Part shown: positions 9,740 to 19,235 of the stretch, piece after piece | How the letters are laid out: each line of letters starts with the position of its first letter | How positions within the stretch are numbered: the stretch's first letter is position 1 | Assembly: GCA_963575745.1 (NCBI GenBank) | Contig: CAUYUJ010011559.1 | Span: forward strand, 345,001 to 380,000 | DNA length: 35,000 nucleotides | Direction of reading: 5' to 3' | Source of the DNA: Prorocentrum cordatum | Lineage: Eukaryota; Sar; Dinophyceae; Prorocentrales; Prorocentraceae | The notes under the pieces: generated by a model | What the model saw: only the letters and a program-made list of their open reading frames with translations | Told to the model about the DNA's origin: nothing | Database searches by the model: none | Made by a program: the position numbers and the translations under genes

Positions 9740-10285
9740 GTCTGTCAACGGAGCTGTCCGCGAAGCTGCCCGGGGGGCCGTCGGCGGGGCCGCGGGCCGC
9801 CCGCTCCCGGAGAGGCAACGCCTGCTGCTACATCCCATCTGCGCTGTCCAGAGAGAGCTGCATCGACGTCTCGCAGCGGGACTTCGGAGGCGTTCCCCTC
9901 CTGGATACAGCGCCCAAGTTCTTTTAGATGTCGAGCAACTCTGCCCGCGCTAAGGCCCCATTCGCCTCTATATGTTTTTGTTTTATCGATCTGGCGATCG
10001 TGGCGCGCGGCGCTCGGCGGCGGCGGACGCGCTCGCGCGGCTTGCCGTTCGCGATGTCACCGCCCCCCGTCGATCACGATGAGGGGCGCCTTGAACGCCT
10101 GAGGGTTGGCCTCTCAGCACGCGGCCCCCCGCTGCGCCACGGCCCATGCCAAGGCAAAGCTTGACTAACTCGGTCGCGGAATCTCTCTTCTCGATTGCGT
10201 CGGCGCGGTTCTTCCCCAACCTCTCAGCGGCGGCCCATCGGCCGCCTTGCCCGCGCCATCGGATGCCTCGCCGCGACGCGGGCTA
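9740..10285 (-). CDS. coding-like segment with a possible 22-nt intron and a G-run frameshift
   Basis: The minus frame from just after TAG (about 10286) encodes AAAERLGKNRADAIEKRDSA then TELVKLCLGMGRGAAGGR. Removing 10120-10099 (GTGCTGAG...CCCTCAG, 22 nt) joins it in phase to AFKAPLIVIDGG. That frame then hits TGA just after a run of six G. One G fewer would continue DIANGKPRERV in the shifted frame. The unshifted frame past TGA also looks coding (TYRGEWGLSAGRVARHLKEL, GRCIQEGNASEVPLRDVDAA). Either a short intron, a sequencing error in the G run or gene decay explains the break. The mixture of charged and aliphatic residues argues for real coding origin. Family not recognised. Confidence 0.35.
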
Positions 10286-11024
10286 GATCTAGGCCGCTGC
10301 CCGCAGTGCGCCAATCGCCCACGGGCCGTCCGAACGCCGCGCCGGCCGCAAACATCTCCGCTAGTGGCTCTCGACCGATATCCGCGCAACTGCGGGCATT
10401 GGCGGCCACGCTGCGGCTGGGGCTGGGGCTGCTCTCCGTCGGCGGCCCCTGCGGCAGCCTGTGGGCGCACCTCGTCTTCTCTCTGAGCTGCGCGCTGGCC
10501 GCTGCGCCCCCGACCGCTCTGCCGACCACCTCGCCGCCCCCCGCGGCAAGAGAGATGCGCCTCGTCGCGCCGCTCCGCCCCGGCGGAAAAAGGGCGCGCC
10601 CCGCCGGGCCCATCGCCCTCAAAACCACCGCGTCTGCACACCGAGCCTGGGGCGCGCGCGCGTCGGACGCGCAGCTGCAACTCTGGCGAGGTAGCCTAAA
10701 GCTGAGCGCACCTGGAGGCACGCACGCCTCGCCCACGGCACGAAGCCTGGGCAGCGTCCAACTTTGCACGAGACGGGCGAGGAGATGCTGGGGCACCACT
10801 GCTCCTGGAGCACGCGGTGACATACATCGACGCTTGCTGTATGTAGCGCGCATTGTGTCTCCGCGCTGGGACGATACACTTGTTGGCGCACACAGCAGCG
10901 CGGGCCTCGGTTCGCGGTGGCGAGCTGATTCGCTGGAACTCCCGCGTTCAACGTGGCGGATCATGGCACTGATGTGCAATATTTGCGCCCCTGCTGTAAA
11001 TGACCATCGCGCGCCTCCCATCAT
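10224..11024 (-). CDS. Ala-rich ORF, possibly upstream part of the 9.7-10.3 kb gene
   Basis: A 266-codon minus frame starts at ATG 11024. Its distal half is the more convincing part: PAGRALFPPGRSGATRRISL, AAGGGEVVGRAVGGAAASAQ and ADIGREPLAEMFAAGAAFGR, then VGDWRTAGSGLDLARVAARH. It overlaps the neighbouring coding-like frame by about 60 nt in a different frame, as expected if an intron or frameshift lies there. The plus strand is also open for 329 codons across this GC-rich DNA, so chance cannot be excluded. No domain was recognised. Confidence 0.27.
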   Translation of the reverse strand: MMGGARWSFTAGAQILHISAMIRHVERGSSSESARHREPRPALLCAPTSVSSQRGDTMRATYSKRRCMSPRAPGAVVPQHLLARLVQSWTLPRLRAVGEACVPPGALSFRLPRQSCSCASDARAPQARCADAVVLRAMGPAGRALFPPGRSGATRRISLAAGGGEVVGRAVGGAAASAQLREKTRCAHRLPQGPPTESSPSPSRSVAANARSCADIGREPLAEMFAAGAAFGRPVGDWRTAGSGLDLARVAARHPMARARRPMGRR

Positions 11025-11067
11025 CCCGGTCGCCGGCCCATCGAGCGCGCGCTCGTGCGGGGGCTCT

Positions 11068-11465
11068 TCAGGGGCGCCATCGCGAGGTCCGCGCGGCTCG
11101 CGCGAGCATCTGATCTCGGGGGTGTTCCATCATTTTCCGGGGTCGAATCTGCAGCGCGCGCGCGCCCGACCGCGGCGGCAATGACGCGACGACAACCGGC
11201 GTGACACGAAACGCGCGCTGCGTCTCCACCAGGGTGATGCTGCGCTCAGGCGTCTCTCTCGAGCTGGGGCGCTTAGGGTTCGGCCGCGCTCGCGACCGCG
11301 ACGGCCTGGAAATGCGACGCTCTCTCCCGGGCCGTCGAGCGAGCCAAAAAGGGGTGTCATCACTGGAAGGGCATCCACGGCACATCGGACCATGCGTTGC
11401 CGCTGACGCAATCTTGGCACCAAAAGATCCCTTCGCGCGTCGGTCATCCACGTCTGCGCCCTCAC
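11068..11465 (-). CDS. two overlapping coding-like minus frames, unrecognised
   Basis: Two minus frames are open here. One, 111 codons, reads QTWMTDARRDLLVPRLRQRQ and MVRCAVDALPVMTPLFGSLD. The other, 127 codons from ATG 11451, reads AKGSFGAKIASAATHGPMCR and later RNA-binding-like basic stretches. Upstream the sequence GAGGTCCAG|GTGAGG could be a donor. I cannot decide which frame is used. The region sits directly 5' of the Ala-rich minus frame and may belong to the same gene. Confidence 0.22.
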
Positions 11466-12071
11466 CTGGACCTCGGACGTCGACCTAGAGCTGGGCTGGG
11501 CACCTGGAAGGGCCTCTAGATCAAATTCTGGCCGGCGATCTCAAGACCACTCCGGCGGAGCTCATGATCACAGAGTCTGGGCTTGCGACTGCAGACCTAG
11601 GCGGCAATGACTTTCCAAGCCCGAATAGGCCGCGCTCGCGATCGACGCGCTGGAAACCACGCCGGGCCGAGCGCGCTGCATCCCACAGACAGCCCACCCC
11701 GCGCGCGCGCAGCCCGCGCCCCCCTATTGACCCCAGCCCCGCGCCCTCAAGTCAGCGGATTAATTTCTCCCGCGCGCGCCCCCTCCACCGAGACAAATCC
11801 ATGCATCTACGCAGCGCTGGAGATCGGCGACTCGGCGGCGGCGCGCGCCCCAGGGCCCGCCATCACTGGCAGGCGGTCCCTATTGATTATGCACGCGCCT
11901 TTCCCCCCCCCTCCAACTGCCAGCGGGGGGCCGCGTTCGAAGCCTGCGTTCTCTGCGTGGTTCCCAGCGGGCTTGTCTGAGACAGCGGTGGGGTCCGAGG
12001 ATGTCATAGGCAAAACGACTGACTGAATTTTGCGTCCTGTAACGCGTCGGTTATTGCGCAGCTAGCGACGC

Positions 12072-12781
12072 TTGCTGCTCTTGCCGGCTGCGCGCCGCTC
12101 AAGGTTCGCCCGGATCGAAACTGCGGGGGGCCCTCGAGCAGCCCGACCCGCCAGCGTTCCACTGGCCGCGACAAGGCGCGGGACAAAAAACATACGGGCC
12201 ACCCCATCACCCATCCTAAACCCACGAGTCGGTCGATCGCGCCCTGTCCGCCCCCCAGTCCTGACCCCCAGCGCTGCCTCGACGTGGCGCGGACATGGGG
12301 AAGGTCTCAGCCGGGGGGTGACAATGCGATTGCCCCTGACCCTCTTGGGGGGGGGGGGCCTGGATCAGAACGGCCAGAAACATAAGGGACGAGGGGTCTT
12401 TCCTGCAGATGCATCAAAACAAAGCGCCCGGCAATACCCCGACTGCGAAGACGGGGACCTAGGCGAGGCCGCGTCTTCACCGCGTCGTCAAGGGCAATGG
12501 GGTTTTCTCGATGTGGGGGCGCCCCGCTACATCCAGGATCGCGCGAGCGAGCTCGTCGCGAGGCGTGGATGCTCATCCTCGGCAGAAGGCAAGAAACCCT
12601 GGGCTCCTCGGAGCCCCAACTGAAAGCGTTGGCAACGGTCTGCGCGCCCGGCCGACTTCGACGCGCAGCGTGCCCGCGAGCTCGCCGCAAGAGAAGAACC
12701 CGGCAAACCCGGAGACATGGCAGCGATGCCAGGCTCTTCCGAAAAGGGCAGCAGCAGCAGCGGATCAGGCACATTGCGCCT
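12072..12781 (+). CDS. plus-strand coding-like ORF interrupted by one TGA
   Basis: A plus frame of 183 codons ends at TGA (12621-12623). Its distal part is protein-like: SKQSARQYPDCEDGDLGEAA, GQWGFLDVGAPRYIQDRASE and LVARRGCSSSAEGKKPW. The same frame then continues with RPADFDAQRARELAAREEPG and DMAAMPGSSEKGSSSSGSGT before TGA near 12780, again with natural composition. A single stop between two good segments suggests a nonsense mutation, a missed intron or an adjacent exon. The opposite strand is open for 195 codons (12307-12894) and is less convincing, with Cys/Arg-rich blocks. Product not recognised. Confidence 0.28.
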
Positions 12782-12959
12782 TTGCCCTCCTTGAAGCTCC
12801 CTTTTGAGAGCTTGGGGGGGGGGGGGGAGCCGCGCGCGCCTTGTCTCGGAACGGGCGGAGGAGGCGCTGCCAGCGTACCGTGCAACACGTGCAATCAACG
12901 CGTGCGGGGTGCTGCGCGCACAGAACACCTGCCTCGCCCGCGCGGTGAACCCGCGGCCA

Positions 12960-13785
12960 CTATCCCGTCGTTTCTCGGGCCGCATGCTGGAGCAGCCAGT
13001 GCCGCAACTCCGGAGGTACCGATGTCTCGGGCATGGCCATCCCCCGCACAGCCTTCAGCTGCGCCAAAGTGCGAAACCAAACATCATGTCTTAACGATGC
13101 TGGAGCGGAGTCGCAAAATTCGATGCGGTCGTTAACTTCTCTGTCGAGGTTAATTCGGGCTGCGTCCGATGGCGCATGTAGAACAACTGTGGTGACTCCT
13201 CCGTCTCGCGCCGACGTTCCAATGGTCTCCCCCCGCTCGGTCACGCTCGGTGAGTACGCGCCAAGAACATTGAAGGAGCGTTGGCGTGGTCCCTTGCGTC
13301 TCTGTCCAGTCGCATAGATGCTTCGCCGAAAGCCCAATGCGTCAACAGATCCTCCGTGTTCTTCCGGTTCCTGCACCAACCTTCCACTGTACTCAAGGTC
13401 AAGCTTGTACTTGGGAGCCTTGATTTCCTTCTCGAGCTGACGAAGGTCACAGCTGTCTGCCTCGGTGAAGCACTCACGTCCCGTCCAGTTCTGGTATCGT
13501 CTGAACGATGCATCCTCGAAGTAGGCCTGTTTGTGATGGTCGCGCAGTTTCAGGTAGACCTGGCGTTCTGACTCCGTTTACCAACTTTTGCCAACGGTAC
13601 TGCTGGAAACGGCCTTGCTGTCTGTCGTTCCCATGAGCATTGCCTTTTGACGCTGCAGTCTTTCCAACGCAGACCAGATGCCGGCGTGCTGGATCAACTC
13701 GGAAAGAAAAACGGGACTCCAAGTCTACCGCGTCATTCCTGAGGCGCCTCCAGCTGGCAACCCGCTTTCCACACCATCGGTGCAT
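12960..13785 (-). CDS. ORF of about 267 codons if one 22-nt intron is removed; unrecognised
   Basis: The minus frame from 13577 to TAG at 12960-12962 is open for over 200 codons with ordinary composition. It includes LKLRDHHKQAYFEDASFRRY, the acidic/basic stretch LEKEIKAPKYKLDLEYSGR, and near the end AASLRH-like and PPELRHWLLQHAARETTG segments. In its own frame it is closed upstream by TAA at 13578-13580. Removing 13581-13560 (GTAAAC...CGCCAG, 22 nt) joins it in frame to a segment starting at ATG 13785 (contains ESRFSFRVDPARRHLVCVGK). Alternatively, the original frame continues upstream past TAA and a TAG (13725) with plausible residues (SELIQHAGIWSALERLQRQK), which would point to a decayed gene. 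Local GC is lower than in the flanking DNA. The family is unknown. Confidence 0.42.
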
Positions 13786-13831
13786 GATGGCGAGACCTGT
13801 ACTCGGGGATCACCTGAAGATATTGCATGGT

Positions 13832-14230
13832 TTATATGACTGCTCGATTGTATTGCCGCGTATACTGCTGCTGCTTGCATGAGGACGTGATCTGGCGACC
13901 TCTGCGCGCCGACGCCCAACGACGTGGGGCCAACTGGAAGGAAGCCGCCCACGACCACACGTCACCCATGCCGGAACCGTCTAGGTTTGAGCTGACTCCT
14001 CGTTTTCCTCCCCATGAGCCGTCGGGCCTGACTCTGCTGTCGACTGTCGAATTGACCATGCCTTGTCCGACTCGTCGCCTTCCCGCTCGCCACTCAGCGT
14101 CGAAGCCCATCATCGCGAGAGATCGGTCTGTCGCAGTCTGCATCGACAAAAAGGGAGCCATGATGCAACAATTTACGCGTACAACTCCAGCGGTCAGTTT
14201 TCGTGTGAGGCCCGGAAGGGAGTGGCCAAG
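13832..14230 (-). CDS. coding-like frame upstream of the 13 kb ORF
   Basis: Beyond the (GGA)n array (14235-14560), a minus frame continues into non-repeat sequence. It contains VNCCIMAPFLSMQTATDRSL, AMMGFDAEWRAGRRRVGQGM and SNLDGSGMGDVWSWAASFQL, ending at TGA-side position 13832. Because it lies 5' of the 13 kb ORF on the same strand, it may be an upstream exon. A plus-strand frame across the same DNA is also open (PSRFELTPRFPPHEPSGLTL), so strand is uncertain. No motif was recognised and no clean splice site was identified at its 3' end. Confidence 0.25.
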   Translation of the reverse strand, partial: LGHSLPGLTRKLTAGVVRVNCCIMAPFLSMQTATDRSLAMMGFDAEWRAGRRRVGQGMVNSTVDSRVRPDGSWGGKRGVSSNLDGSGMGDVWSWAASFQLAPRRWASARRGRQITSSCKQQQYTRQYNRAVI

Positions 14231-14234
14231 ACAG

Positions 14235-14560
14235 GGGGAAACAGGAGGAGGGAGGAGAAGGAGGCGGAGGAGGAGGAGGAGGAGGAGGCGAGAGGGGGAG
14301 GAGGAGGGAGGAGAGAGGAGAAGGAGGAGGAGGAGGAGGAGGAGACGACGAAGATGAGGAGAAAAAGGAGGAGGAGGAGGAGGAGGAGGAGGAGGAGGAG
14401 GAGAGAGGAGGAGGAGGAGGCGGGGGAGGAGGGGAACCACGAGGAGGAAGAGGAGGAGGAGGAGGAAGAGAGGAGGAGAAGGAGGAGGAGGAGGAGGAGG
14501 AGGAGAAGGAGGAGGAGCAGGCAGAGAGGAGGAGAAGGAGGAGGAGGAGGAAGAGGACAG
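14235..14560. repeat. (GGA)n microsatellite
   Basis: Nearly uninterrupted GGA/GAG units on the plus strand. All three frames are open on both strands. Confidence 0.95.
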
Positions 14561-14574
14561 CAACGATGGCGACC

Positions 14575-15300
14575 ACTTTGACCACGACGGCCACAGTGAT
14601 GACGACGTCGGCCAACACGATGACGATCGGCCATCGACGACGACGACGACGACGACGATCGACGACGACGACGACGACCACGACGACCACTGAGTCGACC
14701 ACCACGACGACGGTGGCGCAACGGCGGCGAGGACCCCCTGGCCTGTCCCGGGCCGCGCCCTGGCCCGGCCGTGGCCGCCAGGGGGTGCCCCCAGAGGCCC
14801 AAGAGGGGTCCCCAGACCACCCTCGATCCCAGACCCTGGATCCTGGAGGGGCCTCCAACCTCGATCCTAGGCCCTCGATCCTAGACCCTCGATCCTCGAC
14901 CCTCGATCCTCGATCCTAGAGGGGTCCCCAAACCACCCTCGATCCTAGACCCTCGATCCCCAGGCCAAAGGGGTCCCCAAACCACCCTCGATCCTAGACC
15001 CTGGCTTCATGGTGCTCCCATCGAACTCGCGGACCGCATCCCAGAGATACGTTCGAGCACCCGGGAAAGTGTGGAGACAGTGTCGAGACAGTGTCGAACG
15101 AGTGTCTCCCGGGGCCTGACACGTGAAAACCCTCAAGTTTCGGTGCTTACTTGGTGCTCGAAATTCTTTTTGGTGATTAAGGCTAAGAGTAGGTTGGAAC
15201 ATGATAACCCTAGCTCGACGATCAACGACGGCGATCGACGACGACGACGATGAACGATGGACGATGGAAGATTGACGACGACGACGACGACGACGACGGA
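14575..15300. repeat. (GAC)n tracts and CCTCGATCCTAG decamer array
   Basis: GAC repeats at 14620-14720 and 15225-15300. Between them, at 14820-15000, a 10-11-mer array of CCTCGATCCTAGA words is mixed with GGGGTCCCCAAACCACC blocks. No gene seen. Confidence 0.8.
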
Positions 15301-15404
15301 CGAACCACGGAGGATGGCAGACAATGGACGAGCGACGATCGACGACGATCGAGGATCGACGGCGACCTCGACGGCGACGACGACGGAGTGCGGCGGCAAA
15401 ACGC

Positions 15405-15814
15405 GCAGCGCCACCTCGTGCGAGAACCTGCTGCCAGACTGCAGCCTGATCAGGCGAACGATGAGGTTGCAGAAAAAACAATAGTTGGAGGGCAGCAGCA
15501 GCATGTCCATCACCTTGTAGGCAGGGGCGTGAAGCCCCTCCCTGAACTCATTCTCGCTCCTCCTTCGGATTCATCGTCCCATCCTCATCGTCCTCCGTAT
15601 TCTTCAACTCCTCCTCGTCATCGCCATCCCCACCAGCAGCACCATCACAAAAATAATCCACATTGTCCCACTCCTCATCCCTCTTTCGCCGCTTACTCCT
15701 CATCACAAGATACTTGGCCGTCGTCGTCCGCTTCCTCCACGACAACATCGTTGTCCGCCTACTCTTTCTCGTCGTCATCTCCCTCCTCGTCCTGCCCCTC
15801 ACTATTCCATCCAC
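15405..15814 (-). CDS. acidic segment followed by hydrophobic segment, probable exon pair, unrecognised
   Basis: Two adjoining minus-strand frames look coding. The first (15814-15548) starts at an ATG, is Arg/Lys-rich, then reads SKRRKRDEEWDNVDYFCDG and an acidic run (GDGDDEEELKNTEDDEDG) before TGA. The second, shifted by one frame, runs from about 15545 to 15405 and contains GLHAPAYKVMDMLLLPSNYC and FFCNLIVRLIRLQSGSRFSH, a likely membrane segment with flanking basic residues. A 67-nt segment from GTTGAA to TTCAG would join the frames without a stop; otherwise a one-base indel separates them. A GTGGCG donor after the second segment is possible. The DNA 3' of it on the minus strand is (CGT)n repeat. 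The product is unknown. The basic, acidic and hydrophobic sequence is far from what the surrounding simple repeats would give. Confidence 0.5.
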
Positions 15815-16101
15815 CCAACCTTTTCTCCATCCCTCCTCTCCACTCCTTTGCTCCTCACCTCCTCCGACTCCTCCTTCTCACCCTCTTCTGGTGCCCACCA
15901 CTCCTTTCCTCCTCAGACTTCTCCCTCCCTCCCTCCGTCCCTCCCTCCTCCGCCCTCCGTCCACATCCCCCATCGATCCCTGCTCCATTCCTGTTCCTTA
16001 TGGATATCTCCTCCCTGTCGCACCCCGGAGCGCGTCGGTAGGGCGGGCCGGGCGTTTCGCCTGAGATCGATCGTCATGTATGATCCTTGACTTCAGAAAA
16101 T

Positions 16102-16495
16102 GCAAGAGTTTCACAGAAAGGGGACAGGCTGGTGTCGTGCCGCGCAATTTCGTTTTAAACAATTGAGAATTTCACGCATGGAGGGCACGTGGTTTTCAAG
16201 ATGTGCCTCTCGCCTCAGCGCCGAACACATTCGACACGAAAGTTTGCAAGAGGTTCACTGATAGAGGGCGCGTGGTGTTCAGAATGTGTCTCTCGCCTAA
16301 GCGCCGCGCACATTCTTTTCAAACGTTCGCAAGAGTTTCACGGATGGAAGGAGGGTGGTATTGAAACAATCGGTCTCGCCTGAGCACTGCACACATTCGT
16401 CGCAAAACTGTGCAAGAGCTTCACAGATGGAGGGCAGTTCCTTTTCAAAACGTGGCTCTCGCCTTGGCGCCGCGCGCGTTTGTTTCAAGGTTTTA
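16102..16495. repeat. 83-bp minisatellite
   Basis: Units beginning GCAAGAGTTTCACGGATGGA start at 16163, 16246, 16329 and 16412, exactly 83 bp apart. A fifth unit at 16102 is shortened by 22 bp. Each carries CTCTCGCC...GCGCCGCGCACATTCG. Divergence between units is moderate. Confidence 0.85.
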
Positions 16496-16508
16496 CAGCC
16501 GTTTCAAG

Positions 16509-16725
16509 GATTCGCATGGTTAACGTCCCAGATATGGTGTTTTGGCATGGCGTCGGACTGCCAGGACGCCACAATTCTGTTGATTCGCGGTGCTGGAGTC
16601 CCAGGAATGGTACTCTAGCGCGATTCAGGGTCGTCAAGACGCGGCAATAAAGGTGATTCGCGGCGTTGAAGTCCCAGGAATGGTGTTCTGGCGCAATTCC
16701 GGATTTTCACACGGTTGCCGTCCAA
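16509..16725. repeat. 73-bp minisatellite, about three copies
   Basis: GATTCGCGG...GTCCCAGGAATGGTGTTCTGGC units start at 16509, 16582 and 16655. The array directly abuts the 83-bp array but shares no obvious sequence with it. Confidence 0.75.
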
Positions 16726-17184
16726 CGGGGCACTCCCCTCAGCGCAAATGAATCTTTATAGGGGCCTATTTAAAAGGAAGGTTGGAGGGAGGGTATACTG
16801 CAATATCGTAGATGAGTCTCGGGTTTACACTGGTCCTCCTCATCCTCTCCCTCGCCACCCTTGTTCCTCCGCGCCCTCACAATGCCTCATCATCGCCATC
16901 GTCATCGGCATCGCCACCGTCATCATCACAACATCAACATCAGCAGCATCATCAGCATCACCAGGATCTGCATCACCCAGATAGCCACTGCCAGCATCAG
17001 AACATCAGAGAGAGCGTGATCCACCGTCGCTTTACTGTGGAAAATTCCTCCCCCTCTTCCTCTGGAACCCGGGGGTCCCCCCCCCCCCCTCCGACAACCC
17101 TCCCGCTGATCGAACCCCCCCCCCTCCACTCCCCCGACAAAGCCCCGTTCCCCCCTAACCCATCTCAACCTCCCTTCCGGAAAA

Positions 17185-18150
17185 CTGAAGGGGTCACCAC
17201 TGGTTCGAACCCCCCCCCTCCAGAAAACCGGGGGGGGTCACTACCAGTTCGAACCCCCCCCCCACTCCCACTCACCGCCGGCAGACGACTCCCGGGTCCC
17301 CACCACCGTCCTCACCACCGCCCTCACCCGCTGTCCCCAACACCACCACCGTCCCCACCACCACTGTCCCACTGTCCCCACTGTTCCCCCCACTGTCCCC
17401 ACCAGTGCCCCCACCACTGTCACACTGTCCCCACTGTCCCCACCACTGTTCCCACCACGGTCCCACTCTCCCCACTGCTCCCACTGCCCCCAACACTGTC
17501 CCACTGTCCCCACCAATATCCCACCATTGTCCCACTGTCCCCACTGTCCCCGCCGCTGACCCACTGTGCTGTTCCACTGTCCCCACGGTCCCCACAACTG
17601 TCCCCACTGTACCACTGTCCCACCACCGTCATTACCACCGCCCTCACCACTGTCGCAACCACCACCCCACCACTAGAAAGTCCCACTGTCCCACCACTGT
17701 CCTCACCACCGCCCACCGCCCTCACAACTGTCCCCACCCCTACCGTCCCCACCACTGTCCCACTGTCCCCACTGTCCCCACCACTGTCCCACTGTCCCCT
17801 CACCACTGTCCCCACCACCACCGTCCCCACCACCGTCCCAGTGTCCCCAATGTCCCCTCCACTGTCCCACTGTCCCCACCCCACTGTCCCCACCACCACC
17901 GCCCCCACCAGAGTCCCAGTGTCCCCACCACTGTCCAACTGTCCCTAGGAGCGGGAAGCGTTTGCCGGCGGCGAGGGGGAGGGGGTCCGAACCGGCAGTG
18001 ACCCCCCCACACTTTGCATGATGGACTGGGGGGGGACGGGGTGTTCGAACTGGTAGTGAACCCCCCCAACGGTTCTCCAGAAGGGGGTGGAGGGACGGGT
18101 TGGGAACCCCCAGTGACTACCCCCCCCCTGTTTTCCGCCAGCGGCGGTGG
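17185..18150. repeat. CCCACTGTC minisatellite between inverted flanking repeats
   Basis: The core (17280-17945) is a 6-12-bp CCCACTGTCCCCACCACTGT array. On the left are two copies of a unit of about 42 bp: GAAAAC, G-run, TCACTACCAGTTCGAAC, C-run. On the right (17960-18150) are three diverged copies of the same unit in inverse orientation. TGGTTCGAACCC resembles a tRNA B box, but no tRNA fold surrounds it. Confidence 0.7.
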
Positions 18151-18164
18151 AACACGCTCTTCGA

Positions 18165-18370
18165 ACATCAGCAGCATCAGCATTTACATGATCATCATCA
18201 GAATCATCATCAGCATCATCATCATCGTCATCATCATCATACTCATCATCACCAGCAGCATCAGCATCAGCATCAGCATCAGCATCAGCATCAGCATCAG
18301 CATCAGCATCAGCATCAGCATCAGCATCAGCATCATCATCATCATCATCATCATCATCAGCATCATCATC

Positions 18371-18402
<32 letters not shown>

Positions 18403-18830
18403 CATCATCATCAGCAGCAGCATCATCATCAGCAGCATCATCATGGTCATCATCAGCAGCATCATCACCATCATCATGCTACCCTCCAGAAATCTCAATT
18501 AATGAGGGCTCTTTAACACGAATCTCGAAGCGAATCCAGCAGTGGCGACGATCAAAGGGTAGCAGTATTGGTACATTCTCGTCCCCTGCTGATCAGCATC
18601 GTCTTACCCCTCCCCTCTTCCCCCTCTTCCTCCTCCTGCCTTTTCCTCCTCCCGCTCCTCCTCCTCCTCCTCCTTCTCCTCCTCCTCCCGTTCCTCCTCC
18701 TCCTCCTCCTTCTCCTCCTCCTCCTGTGCTCCTCCTCCTCCTCCTCCTCCTATTCTCCCTCCTCCTCCTCCTCCTCCTCCTCCTCCTCCTCCTCCTCCCT
18801 CGCCTCACCCTGTTCCTCCTCCTACTTACT
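18165..18830. repeat. (CAT)n/(CATCAG)n then (TCC)n arrays
   Basis: CAT-family repeats at 18165-18478, unique DNA at 18480-18600, and TCC repeats at 18605-18822. The last of these is read as GGA intron sequence directly downstream of the GTAAGT donor at 18829 on the minus strand. Confidence 0.9.
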
Positions 18831-18925
18831 GTACGTAGTCCTCTCGCCTGATCGATGGGCTTGTGGGGCACGTCCATGTTGCGCACCAGCGCGAAACGGC
18901 GCACCTCAGACCGGCGGCGAGGGCG
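18830..18925 (-). CDS. small internal exon ending at a GTAAGT donor
   Basis: An island between (TCC)n arrays reads on the minus strand as EVRRFALVRNMDVPHKPIDQ followed by ARGLRT. The frame then reaches ACA|GTAAGTAGGAGG, a consensus 5' splice site whose intron continues directly into (GGA)n. The upstream acceptor is probably an AG near 18925 (GGTCTGAG) but its pyrimidine tract is poor. The amino-acid mix (Arg, Asp, His, Pro, Ile) cannot come from the neighbouring repeat. Together with the acidic segment at 19088-19230, which ends at AAG|GTAGGT, it suggests two exons separated by an intron of roughly 160 nt. No homology was recognised. Confidence 0.42.
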
Positions 18926-19087
18926 AGGGCCCCCCCCCCGCGCGGGGGCCTCGTGCGGAGGGGCACTCGCCTCCCGATTCTCCTCCGCTGCTCCACCTCC
19001 TCCTCCTCCTCCTGATTCTCCTCCTCCTGATTCTCCTCCTCCTCCTCCTCCTCCTCCTCCTCCTCCTCCTCCACTTCCTCCACCTAC

Positions 19088-19235
19088 CTTACATCGTCCT
19101 CCTCCCTCTCCAGATCCTCCTCGTGCCCCTCCCCCTCCCATGTTTCCTCCTCCTCCTCCTCCTCCTCCTCCACTTCCGCCTCCACCTGCACATCCTCGTC
19201 CACCTCCACCTCCTCGTACACCTCCTCGTAATTAC
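19088..19235 (-). CDS. possible exon encoding a highly acidic tract
   Basis: The minus frame contains YEEVYEEVEVDEDVQVEAEV, a Glu run encoded by the (GGA)n array itself, then GHEEDLEREEDDV, and ends at AAG|GTAGGT (donor G at 19087). It is the clearest place where a GGA repeat may be translated, as poly-Glu, rather than being intronic. Upstream the frame is blocked in one direction. A 25-nt GT...AG segment ending near 19235 would extend it into another Glu-rich stretch (KKEEEEMWVELE). Acidic low-complexity ORFs arise easily from GGA repeats, so this call depends on the donor and on the non-repeat residues at its 3' end. Confidence 0.3.

Noticed and set aside
8486-9838. 450-codon minus-strand ORF, the longest in the window
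   Set aside because: It crosses a 204-bp GC-rich tandem duplication, is Ala/Arg/Gly/Pro-rich throughout, and overlapping frames are equally open. Only its upstream edge near 9.74-9.84 kb overlaps coding-like sequence.
13578-13727. Reassignment of TAA/TAG to an amino acid, suggested by frames that continue past them
   Set aside because: Other candidate frames in the window are interrupted by TGA as well, and short introns or gene decay explain the stops without a variant genetic code.
16102-16495. 83-bp regular repeats as a CRISPR array
   Set aside because: The whole 83-bp unit is repeated, with no variable spacers, and the context is eukaryotic.
17195-17260. TGGTTCGAACCC motifs as possible tRNA genes
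   Set aside because: Only the B-box-like word is present. No acceptor, D or anticodon arm can be folded around it.
16812-17948. 378-codon His/Pro/Thr-rich ORF
   Set aside because: It is a translation of CAT and CCCACTGTC arrays.
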